This document shows positions 1 to 6,318 of a stretch of DNA of 7,048 nt, one piece after another. The number at the start of each line of letters is the position of its first letter. Position 1 is the first letter of the stretch. The position numbers and the translations under genes are program-made. The notes below the pieces were generated by a model, which made no database searches, was not told where the DNA came from, and was given only the letters and a program-made list of their open reading frames with translations. Origin of the DNA: Kiritimatiellales bacterium (lineage in GTDB: Bacteria > Verrucomicrobiota > Kiritimatiellia > Kiritimatiellales > Pontiellaceae); NCBI GenBank assembly GCA_030588285.1, contig JAUUYK010000049.1, forward strand, positions 1-7,048, in the 5' to 3' direction.

Positions 1-130
1 AAATCGAAAAGAACCCCGTTGTCTTAAACGCAGACCCAAATCCTACCAACTTTTAACCGAACATCGCAGCACGATGAAAGAGATTAAACACCGGAGTAAA
101 TACCGTGCAAAAACCCCTTAATTAAGTACC

Positions 131-149
131 ATTCGGGTCAGGCCTGAAT
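131..149. repeat. Short inverted repeat / hairpin
   Basis: ATTCGGG (131-137) pairs with CCTGAAT (143-149) over seven positions including one G-T pair, leaving a 5-nt loop. Its centre is the perfect palindrome TCAGGCCTGA (138-147). No T-run follows on either strand, so it does not look like an intrinsic terminator. It could be an operator or part of a leader RNA; its distance from the TATAAT box (about 115 nt) makes direct repression less likely. Confidence 0.35.
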
Positions 150-228
150 ACTCAACACCCTGCAAATGAAAGTTCACTATCCTGCCCGCGCCTTTCACAT
201 TCATAGGCATTCTTTGATTTTCGTCTAA

Positions 229-249
229 AGAAGCGGGATACCCGTTTTT
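229..249 (+). terminator. Weak intrinsic-terminator-like hairpin
   Basis: CGGG (234-237) and CCCG (241-244) pair around an ATA loop. The helix extends outward through A-T and G-T pairs into the TTTTT run at 245-249. The GC core is only four base pairs, so termination would be modest. It probably ends transcription from a gene upstream of the window, since a good -10 box follows 17 nt later. Confidence 0.4.
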
Positions 250-265
250 AAGTAGTCCTTAATAT

Positions 266-271
266 TATAAT
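266..271 (+). promoter_or_regulatory. Candidate sigma70-type -10 box for the four-gene operon
   Basis: A perfect TATAAT sits 35 nt upstream of the ATG at 307. A -35 box at 17-nt spacing (243-248, CGTTTT) is poor, so the promoter would need an activator or tolerate a weak -35. A Shine-Dalgarno GGAG (295-298) lies 8 nt before the ATG. No other -10-like hexamer in the leader is as good or as well placed. Confidence 0.45.
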
Positions 272-306
272 TCATTTATGGTTATTCCTTATCCGGAGAT
301 TTAACC

Positions 307-1221
307 ATGAAGAACATTTATATCGTTTTATACACCGCAATCTTTCTTTCCACGGCGGCTACCTTTGGCGAATATCACGTTGAAGGGACCGTCGGTAAGG
401 GCCAGCTCGGGATCATTAGCCAAATTGCGATCGGTAGCGGCGACACGCTCTGTGTCCTAGAAAAAAAAGGAAAAGTAACGATTTTCAATGCGGCTGGATC
501 GGTGGAATCAACCATTGAAACGGGGATGAAAAATACCGAGGCCATTGCGATCGATTCCGCCGGAAACCTTCATATTTTCGCCACCCTAATCCAAGAGAAA
601 AAAGTTAAAGTCGGCGCGCGAATGCGTAAGGTTAAAATTCCCATTGGAGTGCAATGTGGCGTTTTCGATCGCTCGGGCAAAAAGCTTAAAACGGTGAAAT
701 ATACCAATTTAAAATCGGCCAAAGCCGCGCGGATTGTGCGCAGTAAACTAGTGGTGGCTGACCTTACCGCGCGCTCATTGGTTTTCATGAATGTGGAAAC
801 TGGCGAAGAAACCGGACGAATTAAAAAAGGGCTACGCCTCTGTGGTGGCATTTTCGACTTTTGCGTAGCGCCCAATGGAACCGTTGCAGTTTCCAATCTC
901 GGCGCCTTCAAATTGCAGCAGTTTGACCTCGATGGAAACCTGATTACCGAGTTCGGGAAACGCGGCCGCGGGCTGGATGATTTTCAAGGATGTTGCAATC
1001 CAGTCAGCGCGGAGTATCTGCCCGACCATCGTATTCTGACGGTGGAAAAAGACCCCACCCGCATCAAAATTTATAATACCAACGGCCAAGATGCTCAGAT
1101 CATCAAAGGGGTTGAAGAGCTCGTGAAAGGCTGCGAATTTATCCCCGTTGCAATTGACAGCAAAGGCACAATCTATCTTGCCGCCAACACCAAAGGATAC
1201 ATCGTAAAATGCGTGCCATAA
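307..1221 (+). CDS. Exported Cys-rich six-bladed beta-propeller (NHL-repeat-like) protein
   Basis: This is a 304-residue protein with an N-terminal signal peptide: Lys2, then a hydrophobic stretch to about residue 18, with likely cleavage near the Ala/Gly residues at 17-21. About six NHL-like blades follow, seen as repeated units of a small hydrophobic strand, a D/S-x-x-G turn, a second strand, and an ending resembling I-F-N-A-A-G or Q-F-D-L-D-G. Blade 2 carries a basic insertion around residues 97-113. The mature protein has eight Cys (49, 117, 179, 186, 229, 230, 276, 302), including the vicinal pair in G-C-C-N-P at 228-232. That is high for a propeller. Such proteins act as periplasmic binding or scaffolding domains; no catalytic motif is visible. 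It is first in the operon and overlaps the next gene by 13 nt, which implies translational coupling. The start is supported by GGAG at 295-298. Fold assignment is fairly secure, function is unknown. Confidence 0.85.
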   Translation: MKNIYIVLYTAIFLSTAATFGEYHVEGTVGKGQLGIISQIAIGSGDTLCVLEKKGKVTIFNAAGSVESTIETGMKNTEAIAIDSAGNLHIFATLIQEKKVKVGARMRKVKIPIGVQCGVFDRSGKKLKTVKYTNLKSAKAARIVRSKLVVADLTARSLVFMNVETGEETGRIKKGLRLCGGIFDFCVAPNGTVAVSNLGAFKLQQFDLDGNLITEFGKRGRGLDDFQGCCNPVSAEYLPDHRILTVEKDPTRIKIYNTNGQDAQIIKGVEELVKGCEFIPVAIDSKGTIYLAANTKGYIVKCVP

Positions 1222-2048
1222 TCTCTCTTCTTAGTCTTGTTCTGCTGGCCGGATGCGCCACGCAACAACCCGCCGACTCACTACTTTTAAAACTTGCCGT
1301 GAACGACATCTACTGCATGGATACCGCCTGCTCATGCGTCCACGACGTGGCCGCGCGCACCTATTCCGCAACGCTGTCAAAACTTAAAACAGATTACGGC
1401 ATCGATCTTCAACTCGTCTACTTGTCTGAAACCTATCAGCTCGAAGATGCCATCGCCTCGGGGGAATACGACGGAGCGCTCTGCAAACCGTGGTATGCCT
1501 TGCGCCACCAGCAAGAAGCGGGCGCAAATTTTGAACGCATCGTCGATGTGCTCGACCCCAACAACAATCGCTGGCTCACCGGCATCGTGATTGTTCCCGT
1601 CGATTCCCCGATCCAAACGCTGGAAGAATTGAGCGGCAAGCACGTTTACATCGGCCAGCCCGATGCCTATGAAAAACACCAGGCCGCCAAACGGTTATTC
1701 ACACAACGCGGCATTCGCCCAGCGAAGATCGACAGCAACGCGAGTTGCGGCGAAAATATCGGAGTGCTGCTCGACGAAAAGGCCGAGGCCGTTGTTGTGA
1801 GCGACTATGCCCTCTCCACCGACTGCGTTGCCGACTTTGCCAATCCTGCTGATTTCCGGATCTTGGAAAAAACAGAAGCCATTCCGCTCACCTCGCTCCT
1901 GCTCGACCGGAATAAAGTGGGGGCCAAAAATGCCGCGCGGTTGCAACACGCCTTGCTAGCTCTCTCCGGAGCCAATGCTCCGGAAACCTTGCTCGGCAAC
2001 GGCTTCGTTAAGCCCGCCCCGTGGAATCCATCAGAACAGGGAGATTAA
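1209..2048 (+). CDS. PhnD/SsuA-type substrate-binding lipoprotein with a Cys cluster
   Basis: The protein has 279 residues. A short hydrophobic signal ends in the lipobox L-A-G-C (Cys16), so it should be a lipid-anchored periplasmic protein. The body resembles periplasmic binding proteins of the PhnD/SsuA/transferrin type: a motif around S-G-E-Y-D-G-A-L (84-91) equivalent to the usual lobe-1 segment, then W-L-T-G-I-V-I-V (122-129), S-P-I-Q-T-L-E-E-L-S-G-K (133-144) and a lobe-2 segment with A-V-V-V-S-D-Y (194-200). Family members bind phosphonate, phosphite, sulfonates and other small anions, usually for an ABC importer or sensor, but no permease or ATPase gene is nearby. Unusual is C36-x4-C41-x-C43-x-H45 at the start of the mature domain, plus Cys92, Cys180 and Cys206. 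The start has AAAGGA at 1192-1197, slightly distant (11 nt). The stop is 2 nt from the next ATG. Fold is confident; ligand unknown. Confidence 0.85.
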   Translation: MRAIISLLSLVLLAGCATQQPADSLLLKLAVNDIYCMDTACSCVHDVAARTYSATLSKLKTDYGIDLQLVYLSETYQLEDAIASGEYDGALCKPWYALRHQQEAGANFERIVDVLDPNNNRWLTGIVIVPVDSPIQTLEELSGKHVYIGQPDAYEKHQAAKRLFTQRGIRPAKIDSNASCGENIGVLLDEKAEAVVVSDYALSTDCVADFANPADFRILEKTEAIPLTSLLLDRNKVGAKNAARLQHALLALSGANAPETLLGNGFVKPAPWNPSEQGD

Positions 2049-2050
2049 TC

Positions 2051-2665
2051 ATGATTCGCAGAGAATATCTTCGTCGAGCGGGACATGCCCTCGGCGTGCT
2101 GGCGCTCGGCGGTGCCACTGCCCGCATCCTTTCCACGCCCTCAGAAGAGGGCGATTTTATTGCGCAGGGTCGCCGCTTTGCCTGGCAGATTAATGCCGAA
2201 AAATGCCAGCAGTGTGGACTCTGCGCAACGAGTTGCGTCCGCAATATTTCTGCGGTAAAGGCCATCAACGATCCAAAGAAATGCTCCAACTGCGTCGTCT
2301 GTCATGGGCACATTACCAACATCCATATCGACTCCGAAAAAATTAAAAGCGAAGGCGACCGCGTTTGTCCACATAACGCCGTTGTGCGCAAAAATTTTAG
2401 CGGTGGAGCAGATGGACTGTTTCTCTATTCTCATGATCCCGCGCTGTGCGTTGGGTGCGCTCAATGCGTAAAACACTGCACCGAACTCGGCTCGCGTTCC
2501 ATGTTCCTCATCATTCGCCCCGATCTCTGCCTCGGGTGCAACGAATGCTCCATCGCCGTGGCTTGCCCTCACGATGCCATCGAACGTATTCCGCGAGAGC
2601 CGGTCGACGACTATCGCGGCGACTACCTCTTCGACAGCGCCTATTTCATGGGGGAATACTCTTGA
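2051..2665 (+). CDS. Tat-exported ferredoxin with four [4Fe-4S] clusters, NapG/MauM-like
   Basis: The protein has 204 residues from the ATG at 2051, chosen because GGGAG (2039-2043) lies 7 nt upstream and the sequence opens directly with the twin-arginine motif R3-R4-E-Y-L-R. A hydrophobic stretch and A-T-A (22-24) give a likely cleavage site. Sixteen Cys fall in four groups: 52/55/58/62, 78/81/84/106, 133/136/139/143 and 160/163/166/172. That is the content needed for four [4Fe-4S] clusters arranged as two bacterial-ferredoxin pairs. NapG, MauM and related proteins have this architecture and pass electrons in the periplasm between a NapH-type membrane partner and a terminal enzyme. The next gene encodes such a membrane partner and overlaps by TTGA. 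The second group is stretched (C84 to C106 spans 21 residues). C81-V-V-C84-H85 matches a haem c motif but is better read as cluster ligands. Cofactor content is confident, the physiological partner is not known. Confidence 0.9.
   Translation: MIRREYLRRAGHALGVLALGGATARILSTPSEEGDFIAQGRRFAWQINAEKCQQCGLCATSCVRNISAVKAINDPKKCSNCVVCHGHITNIHIDSEKIKSEGDRVCPHNAVVRKNFSGGADGLFLYSHDPALCVGCAQCVKHCTELGSRSMFLIIRPDLCLGCNECSIAVACPHDAIERIPREPVDDYRGDYLFDSAYFMGEYS
2650..2654 (+). promoter_or_regulatory. Ribosome binding site deciding a TTG start
   Basis: GGGGG lies 7 nt before the TTG at 2662, inside the end of the ferredoxin gene. It is the only purine-rich site in the right place for the membrane protein. It marks the point where the downstream translation changes from an Arg-rich, implausible sequence to a signal-anchor and membrane protein. 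Confidence 0.7.
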
Positions 2666-3690
2666 GTCGGCTTCTTTTTATTTTCACGCTACTTCTCTTC
2701 GGGTTTGCGACCATCGCCGCCGCCGTGGAAGATTGCGAACGCCCGCCGACCCAAGAGCTGTCCGAATATAAAGAGGCGCATGTTCCGCAGACGTTTTCAT
2801 TTGAACCCTTCAGCTGGGAAATCGTCGATCTCCTTGTGCTGGGCACCCTGCTGGTCGTGGCCGCCGTACTTTCGATTAAGCACCAAAAGAAAAGCCTCTT
2901 CACGGTATTCAGTCTGGTCGGCGGTTTGCTCTACTTCGGGCTTTTTCGCGGCGGATGCATCTGTCCGATCGGTGCCACCACCAATTTTTGTTTGGGGCTA
3001 GTCGCCCCCGAACTGATTGGAAAAACCGTGGCGATTCTTTTTTTACTCCCGCTCGTTATCTCCTTTTTTGCGGGGCGCGTTTTCTGCACCTCCGCCTGCC
3101 CGCTCGGCGCCATTCAGCACTTGATTAGCCGAAAAAAGGGATACGTACTCGTTCCACCGCGGCTGAATAATATTCTCCGGCTCATTCCATTTGTCCTGCT
3201 CGGCGCCACGGTATGGGGCGCACTGCGCAGCGGAATTTTCCTCGCCTGTCGAATCGATGTCTATAAACCGATCTTCTTTACCGGACATGCTTGGTTCAAA
3301 CAACTGGGCGATCTGATCCACGGAACCCTAACCGAGCAACGTCTCATTCTTGTGGGCGACTTAACGGTTTGGCTGATTCTGGCCGCCGTGCTGATTCTCG
3401 GCATTCTTGTACCGCGCCCATTCTGTCGGTTCGCCTGTCCTTATGGCGTGTTGCTCGGGTTCTTCTCTAAATTCGGTCTACGCCGTCGACGGATCAATGC
3501 CGAAAGTTGTTTCACTTGCATTCAATGCACCAAGACCTGCCCCGTGCAAGCCATCACCGCCGTCGGATTCCAACAAGCCGTAAAGGTCTCCGACTTCCAT
3601 TGCATTCAATGCGGACGTTGCGACGATACCTGCTCCGGAAATGCCCTCAATAGCCCCTCTCCGTTTCACTACGAAACCGAAAACCCATAA
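2662..3690 (+). CDS. NapH/NosR-type membrane [4Fe-4S] protein with CxxxCP motifs
   Basis: The protein has 342 residues from a TTG start that overlaps the previous stop as TTGA. Upstream in-frame ATG codons only add Arg-rich shadow sequence. Residues 3-21 form a signal or first membrane helix, followed by a short periplasmic segment with Cys25. Further helices are visible near 54-72, 79-95, 122-138, 171-188 and 228-250. Three redox motifs lie at membrane edges: C99-I-C101-P, C142-x3-C146-P and C255-x3-C259-P; the last two are the CxxxCP signature of NapH, NosR and CcoG. The C-terminus has two ferredoxin motifs, 283/286/289/293 and 314/317/320/324, expected on the cytoplasmic side. NapH-type proteins take electrons from quinol and pass them to a periplasmic NapG-type ferredoxin. 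The adjacent ferredoxin fits this pairing. Unlike NosR, no FMN-binding periplasmic domain is present. Direction of electron flow and final acceptor are not determinable here. Confidence 0.9.
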   Translation: MSRLLFIFTLLLFGFATIAAAVEDCERPPTQELSEYKEAHVPQTFSFEPFSWEIVDLLVLGTLLVVAAVLSIKHQKKSLFTVFSLVGGLLYFGLFRGGCICPIGATTNFCLGLVAPELIGKTVAILFLLPLVISFFAGRVFCTSACPLGAIQHLISRKKGYVLVPPRLNNILRLIPFVLLGATVWGALRSGIFLACRIDVYKPIFFTGHAWFKQLGDLIHGTLTEQRLILVGDLTVWLILAAVLILGILVPRPFCRFACPYGVLLGFFSKFGLRRRRINAESCFTCIQCTKTCPVQAITAVGFQQAVKVSDFHCIQCGRCDDTCSGNALNSPSPFHYETENP

Positions 3691-3944
3691 GGATCTCTCA
3701 GAAATGGCTCCATTTATTATATACTGGACAATATAAGAACTCCGATTTCCTGATATAGATTCATAAAAATTAGCCCTTATTTTTTCGTAATTTTAAAGAA
3801 CCCCCCACCCGCCCTACGTGATTCAGAAATGATTCCAATCGAGCGGGTTCACCGATATCGATTTCTAACCAAAAAGTGGATTGCAATACGAGCCAAAAAC
3901 CTTTATCCACGGCTCTATATTTATTGATTAAAGGGAATGAGTTC
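3691..3944. other. AT-rich intergenic region between the NapH-like gene and nfnA
   Basis: This 254-nt gap separates the two + strand gene groups. A weak hairpin lies 11 nt after the stop (AAATG 3702-3706 with CATTT 3711-3715, 4-nt loop, then TATTATATA). A second AT-only inverted repeat encloses a T-run (AAAATTA 3766-3772 and TAATTTT 3788-3794). Neither is a convincing terminator. An 8-bp palindrome CGATATCG is at 3853-3860. A possible promoter is TTGCAA (3881-3886) with TATCCA 17 nt on (3904-3909), but the match is poor. AAGGGA (3931-3936) is the ribosome binding site of nfnA. I infer a separate promoter for nfnAB without being able to fix it. Confidence 0.5.
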
Positions 3945-4790
3945 ATGAATCGAATACTTGAGAAAAGGCAGCTTTCGGAATCCGTATTTTTAATGAAGGT
4001 CGAATCTCCATTGATTGCCCGGGAGCGTAAAGCCGGACAATTTATCATTCTCCAGTTGTGCGAGGAATTCGGTGAGCGCATCCCACTCACCGTGGCCGAT
4101 GCCAATCCTGACGAAGGCTCGATTACTCTCATTTTTCAAGCGGTCGGGGCCACCACCAAAAAATTGGCCCTGCTAAACGTCGGCGAAGAAATTGCCGCAC
4201 TGGTTGGCCCGCTCGGTCGGCCAACGCATATTGAAAATTTTGGCACCGTTGTTTGTGTTGGCGGCGGTATCGGCGTAGCTCCGCTTCATCCCATTGCGCA
4301 GGCCATGAAAGCCGCGGGCAATAAGGTGATCATCATCATGGGGGCACGCAACAAAGAGCTGATCATTCTCGAAGACGAAATGCGCGCCATCGCCGATGAA
4401 CTGATTATCTGCACCGACGACGGATCGGCGGGGCGAAAAGGTCTCGTTACCGAACCCCTCAAAGAGCTCTGCGAGCTCGATCCGAAACCGGCGTTGGCCG
4501 TAGCGATCGGCCCTCCGATTATGATGAAATTTTGTGCCGCCACCACCAAACCCTATGCCGTTCCCACGCAGGTTTCGCTCAACACGATCATGGTTGATGG
4601 CACCGGCATGTGCGGGGGTTGTCGGGTCACCGTTGGCAACGAAACTAAATTTGTCTGCGTCGATGGCCCCGAGTTCGATGGTCATCTCGTCGATTTTGAC
4701 AACATGATGAATCGTCTCAACACCTACAAAAAGCAGGAAACAAAAGACCACACCTGTCGAATTGGCCTCCACTCGGGAGAAGAAATTTGA
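3945..4790 (+). CDS. NfnA-type FAD/[2Fe-2S]/NAD-binding subunit (ferredoxin:NAD(P) oxidoreductase family)
   Basis: The protein has 281 residues. The ATG at 3945 is chosen over an in-frame ATG at 3876, because AAGGGA lies 8 nt upstream and family proteins begin with the first beta-barrel strand, as here. Residues 1-95 form the FAD-binding barrel, with R45-I-P-L-T-V-A-D matching the flavin-binding motif. Residues 100-200 form the nucleotide-binding domain, with G106-G-G-I-G-V-A-P-L and the A-I-G-P-P segment near 187-191. The C-terminus carries D218-x4-C223-G-G-C226 and C238, the [2Fe-2S] site typical of NfnA and dihydroorotate dehydrogenase PyrK-like subunits. NfnA joins NfnB in the cytosolic, electron-bifurcating NADH-dependent reduced ferredoxin:NADP+ oxidoreductase. 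The adjacent gene encodes the NfnB-type subunit, which favours Nfn over a PyrK role. Related names include sulfide dehydrogenase subunit beta, so the exact reaction is an assignment by context. Confidence 0.9.
   Translation: MNRILEKRQLSESVFLMKVESPLIARERKAGQFIILQLCEEFGERIPLTVADANPDEGSITLIFQAVGATTKKLALLNVGEEIAALVGPLGRPTHIENFGTVVCVGGGIGVAPLHPIAQAMKAAGNKVIIIMGARNKELIILEDEMRAIADELIICTDDGSAGRKGLVTEPLKELCELDPKPALAVAIGPPIMMKFCAATTKPYAVPTQVSLNTIMVDGTGMCGGCRVTVGNETKFVCVDGPEFDGHLVDFDNMMNRLNTYKKQETKDHTCRIGLHSGEEI
4775..4780 (+). promoter_or_regulatory. Ribosome binding site deciding the TTG start of nfnB
   Basis: GGGAGA lies 6 nt before the TTG at 4787, within the last codons of nfnA. The start codon shares the TTGA tetranucleotide with the nfnA stop. 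The first ATG-encoded Met in frame is residue 30, which would remove part of the family's N-terminal region and has no better ribosome binding site. Confidence 0.65.
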
Positions 4791-6268
4791 CCTATATCCC
4801 CGCCGAAAAGTTAGCCGCCGAAGCCATCCAAACGCTGGAGGAATTGCCCAGCCCGCTCACCCCTAAAACCCGCATGGCCATCCCCATGCAGGAGATGCCT
4901 TCGCAGGATCCCGCCATTCGTCGGACCAATATGAATGAGGTTGCCATCGGCTACACCCCCGAACAGGCGAAGCTCGAAGCCGAGCGTTGTCTACAGTGCA
5001 AAACCGCTCCGTGTATTGCGGGGTGCCCGGTTGGCATCGATATCCCCGGCTTCATCCAGGCCATTGCGGATGGCGACAACAAGAACTCCATCGACATCCT
5101 TAAACAGAGCAGTTTACTGCCCGCCGTTTGCGGACGGGTCTGTCCGCAAGAGAGCCAGTGCCAAGCGCTCTGCACCGTCGGGAAAGCACTAAAATCGATC
5201 GATCAAGCCGTAAGCATTGGCCGCCTCGAACGCTATGTCGCCGACTGGGAACGTGAAAACGACTTAATAGAAACACCCCTTGTAAAACCTGAAACCGGCA
5301 AAAAAGTGGGCATCATCGGAACTGGCCCTGCGGGGCTCACCGTTGCGGCGGATATCCGCCGCGAAGGCCATAGCGTGGTACTCTTCGAAGCCTTTCATAA
5401 ACCCGGCGGCGTAATGATCTACGGGATTCCCGAATTTCGCCTGCCCAAAGCCATTGTACAAAAAGAGATCGATGCCCTAATCGAAATGGGCTGTGAACTC
5501 AAACCCAACTTTATCGTGGGCCGCACGCGTAAAATCCAAGCCCTGCTCGACGAAGATGGCTTCGATGCCCTGTTCATTGGCACCGGCGCTGGACTGCCGC
5601 GTTTTATGAATATCGAAGGCGAAAACCTCGTCGGCGTTTATTCCGCAAACGAATACCTGACGCGCTCCAACCTCATGCGGGCCTATGACAAAAAGAATGC
5701 GGCCACGCCTATTTTCGACTCTCAAAAAGTGGCGGTACTCGGGGGCGGAAATGTGGCGATGGATGCCGCCCGCACCGCTGTGCGCCTCGGAGCCCAAGAG
5801 GTTCATTTAATCTATCGCCGCACCGAAGTTGAAATGCCCGCGCGGGCCGAAGAAGTTGGCCACGCCAAAGAAGAAGGCGTTATTTTTCATCTATTACAAA
5901 ATCCCAAGCGTATTCTTGCCGATGAACGGGGCTGGGTGCGTGGCATCGAATGCCTGCGATTTGAACTCGGCGAGCCCGACGCCTCTGGCCGCCGCCGCCC
6001 CATGGCCATTGAAGGTAGCGAATTTGAGATCGATCTCGATACGGTTATCGTCGCCATTGGTAACGACTCCAACCCACTCATTCGCCAAACCACCCCCGGT
6101 TTAGAAACCAACAAATGGGGCAATGTTGTGGCCGATGAAAATGGAAAATCTTCTATCGACCGGATCTATGCGGGCGGCGACATCGTGCTCGGTGCTGCCA
6201 CCGTGATTCTCGCCATGGGCGAAGGCCGTAAAGCAGCGGCGGCCATGAACGAAATGCTTAAAAAATAA
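4787..6268 (+). CDS. NfnB / GltD-like NADPH-binding flavoprotein with N-terminal [4Fe-4S] domain
   Basis: The protein has 493 residues, slightly longer than the usual 460-480, because of an N-terminal extension of about 30-40 residues. The iron-sulfur domain spans about 60-150 with Cys68, 71, 76 and 80 (C-L-Q-C then C-I-A-G-C-P) and a second group Cys115, 119, 125 and 129. Two dinucleotide folds follow: G178-T-G-P-A-G183 for FAD and G-G-G-N-V-A near residue 318 for NADPH, after which R-R-T-E-V-E-M-P-A-R is typical of the family. The end, A-G-G-D-I-V-L-G-A-A-T-V-I, is the conserved FAD-contacting segment. Family members are glutamate synthase small subunits and NfnB. With nfnA directly upstream, overlapping by TTGA, and no large glutamate synthase subunit in view, I read it as NfnB, which binds NADPH, one flavin and two [4Fe-4S] clusters and exchanges electrons with ferredoxin. 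Databases often label it gltA. Confidence 0.92.
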   Translation: MTYIPAEKLAAEAIQTLEELPSPLTPKTRMAIPMQEMPSQDPAIRRTNMNEVAIGYTPEQAKLEAERCLQCKTAPCIAGCPVGIDIPGFIQAIADGDNKNSIDILKQSSLLPAVCGRVCPQESQCQALCTVGKALKSIDQAVSIGRLERYVADWERENDLIETPLVKPETGKKVGIIGTGPAGLTVAADIRREGHSVVLFEAFHKPGGVMIYGIPEFRLPKAIVQKEIDALIEMGCELKPNFIVGRTRKIQALLDEDGFDALFIGTGAGLPRFMNIEGENLVGVYSANEYLTRSNLMRAYDKKNAATPIFDSQKVAVLGGGNVAMDAARTAVRLGAQEVHLIYRRTEVEMPARAEEVGHAKEEGVIFHLLQNPKRILADERGWVRGIECLRFELGEPDASGRRRPMAIEGSEFEIDLDTVIVAIGNDSNPLIRQTTPGLETNKWGNVVADENGKSSIDRIYAGGDIVLGAATVILAMGEGRKAAAAMNEMLKK

Positions 6269-6283
6269 CCTCTCTAATATTCG

Positions 6284-6303
6284 GTTAATTTGAATTAATT
6301 AAC
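6284..6303. repeat. Perfect 7-bp inverted repeat after nfnB
   Basis: GTTAATT (6284-6290) and AATTAAC (6297-6303) are perfect inverted copies with a 6-nt spacer, 15 nt after the nfnB stop. As RNA it would be a weak AT-rich hairpin followed by TTCGTTTT. As DNA it covers the -35 position of a TATAAT box at 6319-6324, which is a natural place for an operator. Both readings are inference. Confidence 0.45.
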
Positions 6304-6318
6304 TTCGTTTTCCCGGCG

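Larger units (their letters stand above)
1..306. other. Non-coding leader region upstream of the propeller operon
   Basis: No reading frame with a credible start, ribosome binding site and protein-like composition is visible on either strand. The region contains a CTTAATTAAG palindrome (117-126), a hairpin built on TCAGGCCTGA (131-149), a terminator-like hairpin (229-249) and a consensus TATAAT box (266-271). The upstream neighbour lies outside the window, so I cannot say whether the first 230 bases are a 3' untranslated region or an independent leader. Confidence 0.6.

Noticed and set aside
2021..2050. Earlier ATG for the Tat ferredoxin, adding ten residues.
   Set aside because: It lies inside the lipoprotein gene, and the ATG at 2051 has the better ribosome binding site and puts the twin-arginine motif at the start.
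2291..2305. C-V-V-C-H in the Tat ferredoxin matches the haem c attachment motif CxxCH.
   Set aside because: Both Cys are needed to complete a [4Fe-4S] ligand set of four by four, and Tat substrates fold with their clusters in the cytoplasm, where haem c is not attached.
2446..2661. Upstream in-frame extension of the NapH-like protein starting at an ATG at 2446.
   Set aside because: The extra 72 residues are Arg-rich shadow sequence of the ferredoxin gene with no domain; the TTG at 2662 has a strong ribosome binding site and opens with a signal helix.
3876..3944. Earlier ATG for NfnA, adding 23 residues.
   Set aside because: The extension does not resemble the family, has no ribosome binding site, and the ATG at 3945 has AAGGGA at ideal spacing.
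3770..4132. Minus-strand 120-codon open frame across the nfnA start.
   Set aside because: It is antisense to the well-supported N-terminus of nfnA, has no ribosome binding site that I can see, and its translation looks random.
4173..4772. Minus-strand 199-codon open frame antisense to nfnA.
   Set aside because: It is a shadow frame produced by the codon bias of nfnA; its His- and Arg-rich translation shows no domain.
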